This document shows positions 1 to 9,779 of a stretch of DNA of 51,658 bases, in pieces. This DNA comes from Accumulibacter sp. GTDB lineage: Bacteria; Pseudomonadota; Gammaproteobacteria; Burkholderiales; Rhodocyclaceae. The translations under genes were made by a program, and so were the position numbers. The notes under the pieces were generated by a model. It made no database searches, was not told the origin of the DNA, and saw nothing but the letters and a program-made list of their open reading frames with translations. Positions within the stretch are counted from its first letter, which is position 1. Every line of letters starts with the position of its first letter. The stretch lies in assembly GCF_023806625.1 (NCBI RefSeq), contig NZ_JAMTDX010000003.1, positions 1 to 51,658 on the forward strand, in the 5' to 3' direction.

Positions 1-296
1 GCGTTGGGTGCCAGTACGCCGTAGTACCGATGCCGATGTCGGCGCGGCGGCGGAATCAGCGCCGCGAGACGCTCGATCAGTTCGAGCGGCGTGAGCATCA
101 AGCTGACGCTGCCGCCGGGACCTGGCTTGACGCTCTCATAGACCAGGTGTTCAGCGTCGATTTCACGCAAACGCTCCAGAGCGAAGGCCGGTCGAGCGCA
201 GTAGCGCAACAGCCTTTCCAGGCCCTGGTGGTCGGCCCCTTCCACGCGCATGCTGGCGTCGAGTGAGAAGCCGCCACCGTGCTCCCAGTTCGCCAT
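1..296 (-). pseudogene. IS91-type (Y2) transposase, C-terminal fragment
   Basis: Reading the minus strand from about 296 to the left edge gives an uninterrupted frame of about 98 codons that resembles the C-terminal part of IS91-family transposases: a HGGGFSLDA segment, then GLERLLRYCARP, ALERL, YESVKPGPGGS and PPPRRHRHRYYG. The catalytic N-terminal part with the zinc-binding and HUH/tyrosine motifs is absent. Homology stops close to 296, just before the BrnTA promoter region, so the gene is 5'-truncated. Its 3' end runs off the window. It is a remnant rather than an active element, and suggests that the neighbouring toxin-antitoxin pair lies in a mobile-element scar. Confidence 0.8.
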
Positions 297-319
297 CGAC
301 GCATTCCCCGGCGGCTGAT

Positions 320-367
320 GTGTATGCACAGAAACTCCTTGACTCCCTGTGTTTGTGTGCATACACT
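320..367 (+). promoter_or_regulatory. brnTA promoter with overlapping inverted-repeat operator
   Basis: TTGACT (339-344), a 17-bp spacer and TACACT (362-367) make a good sigma-70 promoter for brnT. Two 16-nt arms, 320-335 (GTGTATGCACAGAAAC) and 351-366 (GTTTGTGTGCATACAC), are inverted repeats with one mismatch and bracket the -35 element. The right arm runs into the -10. BrnT-BrnA complexes are known to repress their own promoter, so this palindrome is the likely operator. The predicted start of transcription falls at about 373-375, on the brnT start codon. Confidence 0.65.
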
Positions 368-374
368 CATTCAC

Positions 375-641
375 ATGGAAATCGTCTACGACCTCGCCAA
401 GGACGCCGCCAACATGGCCAAGCACGGCGTATCGCTCGCGCTGGCTGCTGAAGTGGAGTGGGAATCGGCGGTGGTCTGGCCTGATGTCCGGCGCGAGTAT
501 GGCGAAACGCGCATGGCCGCCATCTGCTACATCGGGCTTCGTCTGTACTACGTGGCCTTTGTGGACCGCGCCGAGGTTCGGCGCATCATCAGCCTGCGCA
601 AGGCCAATCAGCGAGAGGTGAAACGCTATGCCGAAGCTTAA
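375..641 (+). CDS. brnT: BrnT family type II toxin
   Basis: This 88-residue protein matches BrnT toxins in size and pattern: an N-terminal YDLAKDAANMAKHGVSL segment (family form D-x-x-K-x-x-x-N-x-x-KHG-v-s-f), a central strand-rich part ending YYVAFVDRAEVRRIISLRKAN, and an E-x-x-R-Y-A terminus. BrnT is a small RelE-like ribonuclease that inhibits growth. The ATG at 375 is chosen because the family begins at this point; no Shine-Dalgarno is visible and the promoter predicts a leaderless or nearly leaderless message. It overlaps brnA by 14 bp, so the pair is translationally coupled. Confidence 0.85.
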   Translation: MEIVYDLAKDAANMAKHGVSLALAAEVEWESAVVWPDVRREYGETRMAAICYIGLRLYYVAFVDRAEVRRIISLRKANQREVKRYAEA

Positions 642-915
642 GCCCGGAACCATCATGCCCACGTCGGAAGAGGACACCGCTATCACGGCAGCGGCGATGT
701 CCGACCCGGATGCCGTTCCCTATACCGATACCGATTGGGAGGTCGCCAAGCCCACGCTCAAGCGCGGCAGGCCGCTGTCCACCGTGACCAAGGTGCGCAT
801 CACCATTCGCCTGTCCCCGGATGTCGTGCAAGCCTTCCGTGCCTCAGGTGAGGGCTGGCAAACCCGCGTGGATGCTGCTTTGCGCGACTGGCTCAAGACG
901 CATTCACCGGCTTAG
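628..915 (+). CDS. brnA: BrnA family antitoxin
   Basis: This 95-residue protein has the two-part BrnA layout: an acidic, probably flexible N-terminal half (residues 1-55, including SEEDTAITAAAMSDPDA) that would wrap the toxin, and a C-terminal ribbon-helix-helix-like segment (KVRITIRLSPDVVQAF, then WQTRVDAALRDWL) for DNA binding. Its start lies inside the end of brnT, the usual toxin-first order of BrnTA. It should neutralise BrnT and repress the promoter through the palindrome at 320-366. Both genes look intact, in contrast to the remnants around them. Confidence 0.85.
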   Translation: MPKLKPGTIMPTSEEDTAITAAAMSDPDAVPYTDTDWEVAKPTLKRGRPLSTVTKVRITIRLSPDVVQAFRASGEGWQTRVDAALRDWLKTHSPA

Positions 916-966
916 TCTCTGGCGTTCCCGCCGAAACCGGCACCCCACGACGCCACCGCGCGCCCG

Positions 967-1197
967 TCAGATCGTCACTTCCCCCTTGAAGATCACGACG
1001 CCGCATAGGGTGGCGTTGCCGTCGATGGCCAGGATGGGCTCTGGCCACGCCGGGTTCAGCGCGCGCAGGTAGCGCCGATCTCCTTCGACGACCAGCTTCT
1101 TGAAGGTCGCTTCCCTCTCGTCATCCCGGCGAACGACGACTAGCGAGCCATGCCCAGCCGTGCGGTCAGGATCGACGAAGATCAGATCGCCATTCCG
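967..1197 (-). pseudogene. S24/LexA-like repressor peptidase, C-terminal fragment
   Basis: The minus strand reads NGDLIFVDPDRTAGHGSLVV, then VRRDD and ATFKKLV, and ends VIFKGEVTI before a stop at 967-969. This is the C-terminal half of an S24 (LexA/UmuD/phage repressor) peptidase, including the conserved D-G-D-L-I-x-V-D start of the catalytic domain and the TFKKL stretch that carries the catalytic lysine. In frame, an amber codon appears at 1198-1200, and the DNA-binding domain and catalytic serine are missing. The break coincides with the start of the IS3 remnant on the other strand, so the gene was probably cut by that element. Confidence 0.75.
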
Positions 1198-1421
1198 CTA
1201 TCCGCTATGTCACCCCCGAGCAACGTCATGCCGGCGATGATCGGGCCCTCCTCGCCGCACGCCATCTGCTCTACCAGGCCGCCCGCGCGAAGAACCCGGC
1301 CCGTTGGAGTCGACACACCCGGAACTGGTCGCCCATCGACACCGTGACGCTCAACCCGGAACGCGATGTCGTCGTGAATGCGGCAACCACGATGACCAAC
1401 AGTATGCCATTGGCAGCATGA
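1197..1421 (+). pseudogene. IS3-family transposase OrfB, 3' fragment
   Basis: The frame from about 1197 to the stop at 1419-1421 reads IRYVTPEQRHAGDDRALL, AARHLLYQAARAKNP, RWSRHTRNW and VTLNPERD. This is the typical extreme C-terminus of IS3-family OrfB, after the DDE integrase core (the region following the H-S-G-I motif). The catalytic core is absent. The fragment begins precisely where the S24 repressor remnant ends on the other strand. The right inverted repeat of the element follows directly (see 1426-1479). Confidence 0.75.
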
Positions 1422-1425
1422 ACTC

Positions 1426-1479
1426 AGGCGACAACTATCTTGACACGCACCACCCTCTGCGTCAGACCAGTTGCCGCCT
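1426..1479. repeat. IS3 right-end/left-end inverted repeats in head-to-tail arrangement
   Basis: AGGCGACAACT (1426-1436), just after the OrfB stop, is the inverted complement of AGTTGCCGCCT (1469-1479), just before the OrfA remnant, with one mismatch. Extending outward to about 20 bp on each side, I count 14 of 20 paired positions. Because they sit after an OrfB tail and before an OrfA head, they look like the right end of one copy and the left end of another of the same family, about 14 bp apart. The right end carries a perfect TTGACA (1440-1445) pointing into the next copy. Confidence 0.5.
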
Positions 1480-1540
1480 CGTTAGGATCTGAAGCGAGGG
1501 GGCGATCAGGAGACGACACAGATCGAGATACGGACAAGCG

Positions 1541-1804
1541 ATGAAGGATCGGGTGCTGGGGCGGCTGCTGCCACCGGAGAGCGCGGTGATCGAGGAGGTT
1601 TCGCGGGAGGTCGGAATTTCGGTCACGACCCTCGAGCGTTGGCGGGCAGAGGCGCTGTCCAGGCCCGCTCGGGAGCGGGCCTGGACAGCGGCGGCGCGGC
1701 TGCAGGCGGTGATTGCGATGGCAGCGAAGCGACGATCGAATGCCTCCCGACGGGAGCCGGGTCGTCGCTTGCGCTGTGGACCCTGCGCACGACGGCTTCG
1801 GTGA
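1541..1804 (+). pseudogene. IS3-family transposase OrfA, 5' fragment
   Basis: The frame reads MKDRVLGRLLPPESAV, VSREVGISVTTLERWRAEA and RERAWTAAARLQAVIA, the helix-turn-helix OrfA of an IS3-type element (family form LLPPE-x-x-x-v-x-x-l-S-r-e-x-G-i-S-x-x-T-L-x-x-W-R). The family probably starts a few codons upstream, near 1523, where no ATG survives. Recognisable similarity ends around 1719; after that the frame becomes arginine-rich and uninformative, and no OrfB follows. It is therefore a truncated head. A long perfect hairpin lies inside it at 1654-1689. Confidence 0.6.
1654..1689. repeat. Perfect 17-bp-arm palindrome inside OrfA remnant
   Basis: The left arm GCTGTCCAGGCCCGCTC (1654-1670) and its exact complement (1673-1689) are separated only by GG. 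As RNA this would fold as a stem of about 16 pairs with a tiny loop. It encodes the SRPARERAWTA stretch of OrfA, so it may be a coding coincidence, but it is the strongest hairpin in the left end. No T-tract follows it. Confidence 0.8.
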
Positions 1805-1997
1805 TCGCCGGTCACCACGACCTCTACGGCCCGGCGCTCTGGAAGTTCATCGTCCGGATGGCCAACGGAGACGCGCGCAGCCTGTGCTTCGGCGAGCCAG
1901 CGGCGGGCGCCGCTGCGTCTCGCTGAGCCTCGCCGGTCGCCGCGTACCCGCCGGTCTCACCGGCTGGCGCGAAAATCGACCGCGCGACGAGGCGAGC
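1805..1997. other. Spacer between IS remnants and ureG; no gene recognised
   Basis: No frame here resembles a known protein. A short plus-strand open stretch (LWKFIVRMANGDARSL) ends at about 1926 and has no visible start signal. A small inverted repeat (GCCGGT, CTC, ACCGGC) lies near 1951-1965, just beyond the 3' end of ureG, but lacks a T-tract in either direction, so I do not call it a terminator. Confidence 0.4.
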
Positions 1998-2627
<630 letters not shown>

Positions 2628-2635
2628 GCCTTCCT

Positions 2636-3322
2636 TCACGATCGAAAGAGCCGCGAATACTGCGTCTCGTGCCTCATCGAGGCCAGAGCCAGACCCGGAG
2701 CGAAGTTGCTCCACCGCTCTTCGGGCAGATCGAGCGCGGCGTAGACGATTCGCGGAATCCGCGCGCCGAGCGCGAGCAGGATCCGCTGACCGGCAGCCTG
2801 GCCGAGCGGGACGGCCTTCAGCGCGGCCATCACCTGATTCTCGGCCCACGACCACAGATAGCCGGTCAGCGAATCGCCCGGCGGGACCTGCCAGACGCAG
2901 GCTGCGAGCGCCCAGCCGGCGGGAAACGACGCTTCCGGAAGCGCGCGGTAGAAGCCGGGCAAGGCGAAGGCGTCGAGATCGCCGAGCAGCCGGCGCAGCG
3001 AGTAGCCCATCTGGACCGCCTCGGCGCGCAGTTCGGCGGATTCGCGACTGGCCAGGAAGTCGCCGTTGAGGCGCTCGACCTCGCGCCGGTCGTTGCCCCG
3101 CCAGGCTTCGTGCAGGCGCGCGAGCAGCGGCAGTTCGAAGCGCCCGAGCGATTCGCCGAGCACCCCGCCGATCCACTCGCCGGCGCTCTCGGCATCGCCG
3201 ACGATCCCCGCGTCGATCGCCCACTCGAGTCCCTGCGAGTAGGTGTAGGCGCCGACCGGCAGCGCCGGACTGGCGAGCTGCAGCAGGCGCGGCAGGGCGA
3301 GACGCGGCGAGCCGATGGTCAC
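2636..3322 (-). CDS. ureF: Urease accessory protein UreF
   Basis: UreF bridges UreD-bound urease and UreG and acts as a GTPase-coupled gate for nickel insertion. The 228-residue protein is all-helical and shows the family signature [19 protein letters not shown] near the N-terminus, then LEWAIDAG, and a C-terminal [15 protein letters not shown] matching the conserved R-H-E-x-x-Y-s-R-L-F-r-S end. A GTG start at 3322 is chosen because homology begins there and GGTGAG precedes it. The upstream extension in the same frame overlaps ureE and looks non-coding. Confidence 0.95.
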   Translation of the reverse strand: MTIGSPRLALPRLLQLASPALPVGAYTYSQGLEWAIDAGIVGDAESAGEWIGGVLGESLGRFELPLLARLHEAWRGNDRREVERLNGDFLASRESAELRAEAVQMGYSLRRLLGDLDAFALPGFYRALPEASFPAGWALAACVWQVPPGDSLTGYLWSWAENQVMAALKAVPLGQAAGQRILLALGARIPRIVYAALDLPEERWSNFAPGLALASMRHETQYSRLFRS

Positions 3323-3329
3323 CCGAAGC

Positions 3330-3860
3330 TCACCTGAACTCGTGGATCTTCGCCGGTGACCGGTGCGGCCCGTGGCCCGGGTCGTGCGCCGCGGATCCGG
3401 CGACTCGCGGCTCGTGGTCATGCCCGTCGGCGTGCGCGTGGGCGCGGTAGGCGCCTCCCTCGGGGTCGAACGGCGCCTCGACCGCGACGACCTGGCAGCC
3501 GAGCCGGGTGAGCATCTCGCCGAGCACATGGTCGGGCTGGAAACGCAGGCAGTCCTCGCCGATCTGTACCGGCACGTGGCGGTTGCCGAGATGGTACGCG
3601 GCGCGGATCAGCAGCAGGCGATCGGCCGTGCGCACCTCGAGCAGTGCCTCGGGCGCGGCTTCGACGGCGACCACCCGACCCTCCTCGGTGAGCAGCCGGT
3701 CCCCGTGCCGCAGCACGGTCCCGGCGGGCAGCACGTAGCCGAGTTCGTCACCGCTGACCAGCCGGACCCGCTGGCGGCTCCGGCAGCGTGCGTCGAAGGG
3801 CAGGACCAGGCGGTCGCTGGCCGGGGTGTCGGGCGTCGTCAGGGATTCGGCGACGAGCAT
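3330..3860 (-). CDS. ureE: Urease nickel metallochaperone UreE
   Basis: UreE binds nickel and passes it to the UreDFG complex. The 176-residue protein has the N-terminal peptide-binding domain, the C-terminal metal-binding domain (AAYHLGNRHVPVQI, with the conserved G-N-R-H histidine) and a histidine-rich tail rich in H-x-H pairs (HAHADGHDHE, then PGHGPHRSP). Such tails store extra nickel in the family. The ATG at 3860 lies 2 bp from the ureC stop, and its 3' end is 7 bp from the ureF start, so the three are one transcription unit. Confidence 0.95.
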   Translation of the reverse strand: MLVAESLTTPDTPASDRLVLPFDARCRSRQRVRLVSGDELGYVLPAGTVLRHGDRLLTEEGRVVAVEAAPEALLEVRTADRLLLIRAAYHLGNRHVPVQIGEDCLRFQPDHVLGEMLTRLGCQVVAVEAPFDPEGGAYRAHAHADGHDHEPRVAGSAAHDPGHGPHRSPAKIHEFR

Positions 3861-3862
3861 CG

Positions 3863-5580
<1,718 letters not shown>

Positions 5581-5584
<4 letters not shown>

Positions 5585-5889
5585 TGCAGCGCCCCCATGA
5601 CCAGGCCGTTGAAGCCGTACACCCGGCGCGCGCCGGCGAAGGCGACGAGCTGCACGCTGCGCGTCTGACCGGGCTCGAAGCGCACCGCGGTTCCCGCCGG
5701 AATGTCGAGCCGGAAGCCGATCGCCGCCTGGCGATCGAAGGACAGCGCGGCGTTGGTCTCGGCGAAGTGGTAGTGCGAGCCGATCTGGATCGGCCGGTCG
5801 CCGGTGTTGGCCACGCTCAGGCGAATCGTCGGCCGACCTTCGTTGAGTTCGACGTCGCCGGGCTCGATGCGCAATTCTCCGGGAATCAT
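5581..5889 (-). CDS. ureB: Urease beta subunit UreB
   Basis: This is the small beta subunit that packs with UreA and UreC into the urease trimer. The 102-residue product begins [19 protein letters not shown], the standard family start, and contains SHYHFAETN and the conserved [10 protein letters not shown] near the C-terminus. The frame is open upstream of 5889 but the family start fits the ATG here. It lies 10 bp after ureA and overlaps ureC by 3-4 bp, which favours stoichiometric translation of the subunits. Confidence 0.97.
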
Positions 5890-5899
5890 GCTCGTCTCC

Positions 5900-6202
5900 T
5901 CAAATGATCGGCTGGTGCACGGTGACCAGCTTGGTGCCATCGGGAAAGGTCGCCTCGACCTGGATCTCGTGGATCATCTCGGGGACGCCTTCCATGACCT
6001 CGTCGCGCGTCAGCAGCGTCGTCCCGTAGCTCATCAGCTCGGCGACCGTCCGCCCGTCGCGGGCCCCTTCGACGATCGCCGCGCTGATCAGCGCGACGGC
6101 TTCCGGGTAGTTGAGTTTCAGGCCGCGCGCGCGGCGTCTTTCGGCGAGCAGCGCGGCGGTGAACATCAGCAGCTTGTCCTTCTCTCTCGGCGTCAGTTCC
6201 AT
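5900..6202 (-). CDS. ureA: Urease gamma subunit UreA
   Basis: The product is 100 residues, the standard length of the separate gamma subunit of proteobacterial ureases. It starts [20 protein letters not shown] and contains [18 protein letters not shown] and the C-terminal [14 protein letters not shown], all family hallmarks. The gene sits 9 bp after ureD and 10 bp before ureB, giving the canonical ureDABC order. Confidence 0.98.
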   Translation of the reverse strand: MELTPREKDKLLMFTAALLAERRRARGLKLNYPEAVALISAAIVEGARDGRTVAELMSYGTTLLTRDEVMEGVPEMIHEIQVEATFPDGTKLVTVHQPII

Positions 6203-6211
6203 CGCTCTTCC

Positions 6212-7072
6212 TCACGTATTCCAGATCCGGGGCGGGTCGGCGACCCGCCCCAGCGCCCGCGGACGCAACTGCTGCCAGAGCTCGCTCAACCAGCCGCGCG
6301 CGGCTTCGGCCGCCGGGGCCAGGCAGCGGGCGACGAGGACCTCGGGGAGCATGCTCACCCCGCCGAGCACGCCGTCGGCGAGCGGGATCGCCCGGCAGGC
6401 GTCGATCCATTCGCCGTCGATGGCCCGGCCGGCGAGCAACAGCGTCGCACAGACCGGCCGCCCGGCGAGGCCCGGGGCTGCCGCGAGCCACGACGAGCCG
6501 CCGGCGAGCTGCCCGCGTTCGACCCACAGCGGCGCGCCGGCCCGCTCGATCCGCGTGGCCAGCGCCAGACGGCCGCGGCTGAAGGTCTCGCCGGCCGCGG
6601 TCCGGCCGAGACAGAGAATCTCCCAGCCGCAGTAGAGCGCCGCATCGGCGAGTTCGACCCGCGTGCCCATCGACGCCTCGCAGCCGTCGAAGACGATCGT
6701 CTCCTGGGGCAGCCATTCGACCACCGCCTGCGGCTCGACGCGCACGGTCAGCGCCTGGCGCGCCGCGCGTCCGCCCGCGCGATACCACTTGCCGGCACCG
6801 GGCGTGGTCAGCAGTGCGTGGGCGCCGGTCGCCGCCGAGACGTCGATCTCGAGGCTGTCGCCACCGGCGACGCCGCCCGGCGGATGCACGACGATCACCT
6901 GACAGACGCCCGGACCTTCCGGATGGAGCGCCTTCTGCACGCGCAGCGGTCCGTGGTGCGCCCGGCCGACGAGGACCGACCGCTCGCCGCGCCTGGCGAA
7001 AGCCAGATCGAGGCGCGCCGCCCAGCCCGGCCGCGCCGCCTCGTCCGCCGCGACGGACCACCGCCCGACCAT
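6212..7072 (-). CDS. ureD: Urease accessory protein UreD
   Basis: UreD scaffolds the apo-urease-UreF-UreG complex through which nickel travels to the active site. The 286-residue protein shows the UreD pattern: GPLRVQKALHPEGP near residue 45, the HPPGGVAGGD motif, TTPGAGKWYRA, and WLPQETIVFDG. The start ATG overlaps the urtE stop codon by one base (TGATG), which joins the urea transporter and urease operons into one unit. Confidence 0.95.
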   Translation of the reverse strand: MVGRWSVAADEAARPGWAARLDLAFARRGERSVLVGRAHHGPLRVQKALHPEGPGVCQVIVVHPPGGVAGGDSLEIDVSAATGAHALLTTPGAGKWYRAGGRAARQALTVRVEPQAVVEWLPQETIVFDGCEASMGTRVELADAALYCGWEILCLGRTAAGETFSRGRLALATRIERAGAPLWVERGQLAGGSSWLAAAPGLAGRPVCATLLLAGRAIDGEWIDACRAIPLADGVLGGVSMLPEVLVARCLAPAAEAARGWLSELWQQLRPRALGRVADPPRIWNT

Positions 7073-7764
7073 CAGACGGCGAGGGCCGCCAGCACCCCAT
7101 CCTTGTCCATGTCTTCCCCGCGCCCGCGCATGATGATCTCGCCCCGCTCCATGACCAGGTACTGGTCGGCCAGCGAACGGGCGAAGTCATAATACTGCTC
7201 GACGAGCAGGATGGCCATCTCGCCGCCCTGGGCCAGCGAGCGGATCGCCCGCTCGATGTCCTTGATGATCGACGGCTGGATTCCCTCGGTCGGCTCGTCG
7301 AGGATCAGCAGCTTCGGTCCCATCGCCAGCGCCCGGCCGATCGCCAGCTGCTGCTGCTGACCGCCCGAGAGGTCGCCGCCGCGCCGGCGCAACATCTGCC
7401 GGAGCACCGGAAACATCGTGAACACCCGCTCGGGCAAGTCGCTCCCGCCGGGACGCGAGGCGAGCCCCATGAGCAGGTTCTCGTGGACCGTCAGGCGCGG
7501 AAAGATCTCGCGGCCCTGCGGCACGTAGCCGATTCCCGCCCTGACCCGCTGATGCGGCGCGGCGCGGGTCAGGTCGTTCCCGGCAAACTCGACCCGACCA
7601 CTGGCCAGCGGCAGGAGGCCCATCAGCGACTTGAGCAGCGTCGACTTGCCGACGCCATTGCGCCCGAGGATCGCGGTCACCTTCCCCGCTTCGGCCGCGA
7701 AGCTCAGATTGCGCAGGATGTGGCTGCCGCCGTAGTACTGGTTGAGACCATTGACCGTCAACAT
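7072..7764 (-). CDS. urtE: Urea ABC transporter ATPase UrtE
   Basis: UrtE is one of two cytoplasmic ATPases of the high-affinity urea importer. The 230-residue protein belongs to the branched-chain amino acid (LivF) type: Walker A GRNGVGKST at about 34-42, GYVPQGREIFP (the LivF-type Q-loop), the LSGGQQQQLAIGRAL signature, and Walker B LLILDEPTEGIQPS. The P-T-E-G-I-Q-P sequence is typical of UrtE. Its 3' end overlaps ureD, and it follows urtD by 12 bp. Confidence 0.96.
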   Translation of the reverse strand: MLTVNGLNQYYGGSHILRNLSFAAEAGKVTAILGRNGVGKSTLLKSLMGLLPLASGRVEFAGNDLTRAAPHQRVRAGIGYVPQGREIFPRLTVHENLLMGLASRPGGSDLPERVFTMFPVLRQMLRRRGGDLSGGQQQQLAIGRALAMGPKLLILDEPTEGIQPSIIKDIERAIRSLAQGGEMAILLVEQYYDFARSLADQYLVMERGEIIMRGRGEDMDKDGVLAALAV

Positions 7765-7776
7765 GATCTGATCGCC

Positions 7777-8619
7777 CTATCGCCCGAGATAGACTTCGAT
7801 GACCCGCGGATCGCCCTGCACCTCCTCGAGGCTGCCTTCGGCGAGCACGCTGCCTTCGTGGAGCACGGTCACCCGCCCGCCGAGCTGCCGGACGAAGGCC
7901 ATGTCGTGTTCGACGACGACCAGCGAGTGCAGCCCGGCCAGCGAGAGGAACAGCTCGCCGGTTCGCTCGGTCTCCTCGTCGGTCATCCCGGCGACCGGCT
8001 CATCGAGCAGCAGCAGCCTCGGCTCCTGCATCAGCAGCATGCCGATCTCGAGCCATTGCTTCTGGCCGTGCGAGAGCAGACCGGCCTGCCGATCGGCGGC
8101 GCCGGCCAGGCGGATCAGCTCGAGCGTCTCGGCGATGCGGTCGGCGGCCGCCGAGTCGAGGACCGAAAAGAGGCTGCGCCGCACGCGCTTGTCGGTCTTC
8201 ATCGCCAGTTCGAGATTCTCGAAGACGCTGTGGTTCTCGAAGATCGTCGGCTTCTGGAACTTCCGGCCGATTCCCGAGCTGGCGATCTCGGCCTCCGAAA
8301 GGCGGGTCAGGTCGATCGTCTGCCCGAAGAACGCGCGGCCCTCGTCGGGTCGGGTCTTTCCGGTGATCACGTCCATCATCGTCGTCTTGCCGGCGCCGTT
8401 CGGGCCGATGATGCAGCGCAGCTCGCCCGAGTCGATGGTCAGCGATAGACGGTTGAGCGCCCGGAAGCCATCGAAGCTGACGCTGATGTCCTCGAGGTAG
8501 AGGATGACCTTGTGCGAGAGGTCGAGTTCGCCCGGATGGAGGATGTGCCCGAGCTCGGCCGTGCCACTGTCCCACGGGGAGTTCTCGCCGTTCGCGAGAG
8601 GCAGATCGACGGCCTTCAT
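7777..8619 (-). CDS. urtD: Urea ABC transporter ATPase UrtD
   Basis: UrtD is the LivG-type ATPase partner of UrtE. The 280-residue product has a roughly 30-residue N-terminal extension before the ABC domain, Walker A GPNGAGKTT at 72-80, GIGRKFQKPTIF (a Q-loop with the R-K-F-Q-K-P form seen in UrtD), an unusual signature LLSHGQKQWLEIGM in place of LSGGQ, and Walker B LLLLDEPVAGM. The H-G-Q-K-Q-W-L-E signature is a UrtD trait rather than a defect. The ATG at 8619 overlaps the urtC stop (ATGA). Confidence 0.95.
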   Translation of the reverse strand: MKAVDLPLANGENSPWDSGTAELGHILHPGELDLSHKVILYLEDISVSFDGFRALNRLSLTIDSGELRCIIGPNGAGKTTMMDVITGKTRPDEGRAFFGQTIDLTRLSEAEIASSGIGRKFQKPTIFENHSVFENLELAMKTDKRVRRSLFSVLDSAAADRIAETLELIRLAGAADRQAGLLSHGQKQWLEIGMLLMQEPRLLLLDEPVAGMTDEETERTGELFLSLAGLHSLVVVEHDMAFVRQLGGRVTVLHEGSVLAEGSLEEVQGDPRVIEVYLGR

Positions 8620-9764
8620 GCGCGCGCTCCTTTCGTCGCCGGCGAGACGGGATTTTCGGCACGCGCCGCTCGCGCACGCAGCTTCAGCCATAGACCGACG
8701 ACCCCCTGCGGCAGGTAGAGCGTGGCGACGACGAACATTGCGCCGAGGAAGAACAGCCAGTACTCGGGGAAGCTGACGGTGAACCAGCTCTTCGCGAGGT
8801 TGACCAGGAAGGCACCGATGAGCGGCCCGATCAGCGTGCCGCGCCCGCCGACGGCCACCCAGATGGCGATCTCGATCGAGTTGCCGACCGACATCTCGGA
8901 AGGATTGATGATCCCGACCTGCGGGACGTAGAGCGCCCCGGCGATCGCGCAGAGCATCGCCGAGAGGGTCCACACGAAGAGCTTGTACCACAGCGGCTGG
9001 TAGCCGAGGAACATCACCCGTGACTCGGCGTCGCGAATCGCGGTGAGCACGCGCCCGAAGCGCGAAGCCACCAGATAGCGGGCGAGCAGCAGCGTGGCGA
9101 GCAGCGCCATCGCCGAGAGCGCGAAGAGGACGACCCGCGTCTCGGGGGCGGTGATCGAGAAGCCGAGGATGCGCTTGAAATCCGTGAACCCGTTGTTGCC
9201 GCCGAAGCCCGTCTCGTTGCGGAAGAATAGGAGCATCGCCGCGTAGGTCAGCGCCTGGGTGATGATCGAGAAGTAGACGCCGCGGATTCGCGAGCGGAAG
9301 GCGAAGTAGCCAAAGACGAAGGCGATCAGCGCGGGAACGGTGAGCACGACCAGCACGGCCCAGATGAAGCTGTCGCTGCCGGCCCAGAACCAGGGCATGT
9401 CCTTCCAGTCGAGGAAGACCATGAAGTCGGGCAGATCGCTCTGGTAGCTGCCGTCGCGTCCGATCTGGCGCATCAGGTACATCCCGAAGGCATAGCCGCC
9501 GAGGGCGAAGAAGAGGCCGTGACCCAGCGAGAGGATCCCCGCGTAACCCCAGATCAGGTCCATCGCCACGGCGACGATCGCGTAGCAGAGGATCTTGCCG
9601 GTCAGGGTCACGAAATGGGTCGACAGATGCAGCGGACTCCCGGATGGAACGACGAGGTGCATGACCGGAACGGCGACCAGCGTCAGCGCGGCGAATAGCG
9701 CCGCGAACTGCCAGCCGCGCCGGTCGAAAGCGCCGAGGAAACGGACGATCAGGGGGGTAGGCAT
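8616..9764 (-). CDS. urtC: Urea ABC transporter permease UrtC
   Basis: UrtC is an inner-membrane permease of the LivM type. The 382-residue protein has about ten hydrophobic segments, starting at residues 18-38, and family motifs DLIWGYAGILSLGHGLFFALG, IRGVYFSIITQALTYA and AIRDAESRVMFLGY, then the EAA-like loop AVGGRGTLIGPLIGA. The G-N-N-G-F-T-D segment after TGFGG is typical of UrtC. It lies 15 bp after urtB and overlaps urtD. Confidence 0.95.
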   Translation of the reverse strand: MPTPLIVRFLGAFDRRGWQFAALFAALTLVAVPVMHLVVPSGSPLHLSTHFVTLTGKILCYAIVAVAMDLIWGYAGILSLGHGLFFALGGYAFGMYLMRQIGRDGSYQSDLPDFMVFLDWKDMPWFWAGSDSFIWAVLVVLTVPALIAFVFGYFAFRSRIRGVYFSIITQALTYAAMLLFFRNETGFGGNNGFTDFKRILGFSITAPETRVVLFALSAMALLATLLLARYLVASRFGRVLTAIRDAESRVMFLGYQPLWYKLFVWTLSAMLCAIAGALYVPQVGIINPSEMSVGNSIEIAIWVAVGGRGTLIGPLIGAFLVNLAKSWFTVSFPEYWLFFLGAMFVVATLYLPQGVVGLWLKLRARAARAENPVSPATKGARA

Positions 9765-9779
9765 CGGCGTCTCCGCGGC

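Noticed and set aside
1941-1970. Intrinsic terminator after ureG
   Set aside because: A small GCCGGT/ACCGGC stem exists but no T-tract follows in the ureG direction.
8616-8619. Unusual UrtD ABC signature as a sign of an inactive ATPase
   Set aside because: The LSHGQKQWLEIG form is a normal trait of UrtD proteins; Walker A and B are intact.
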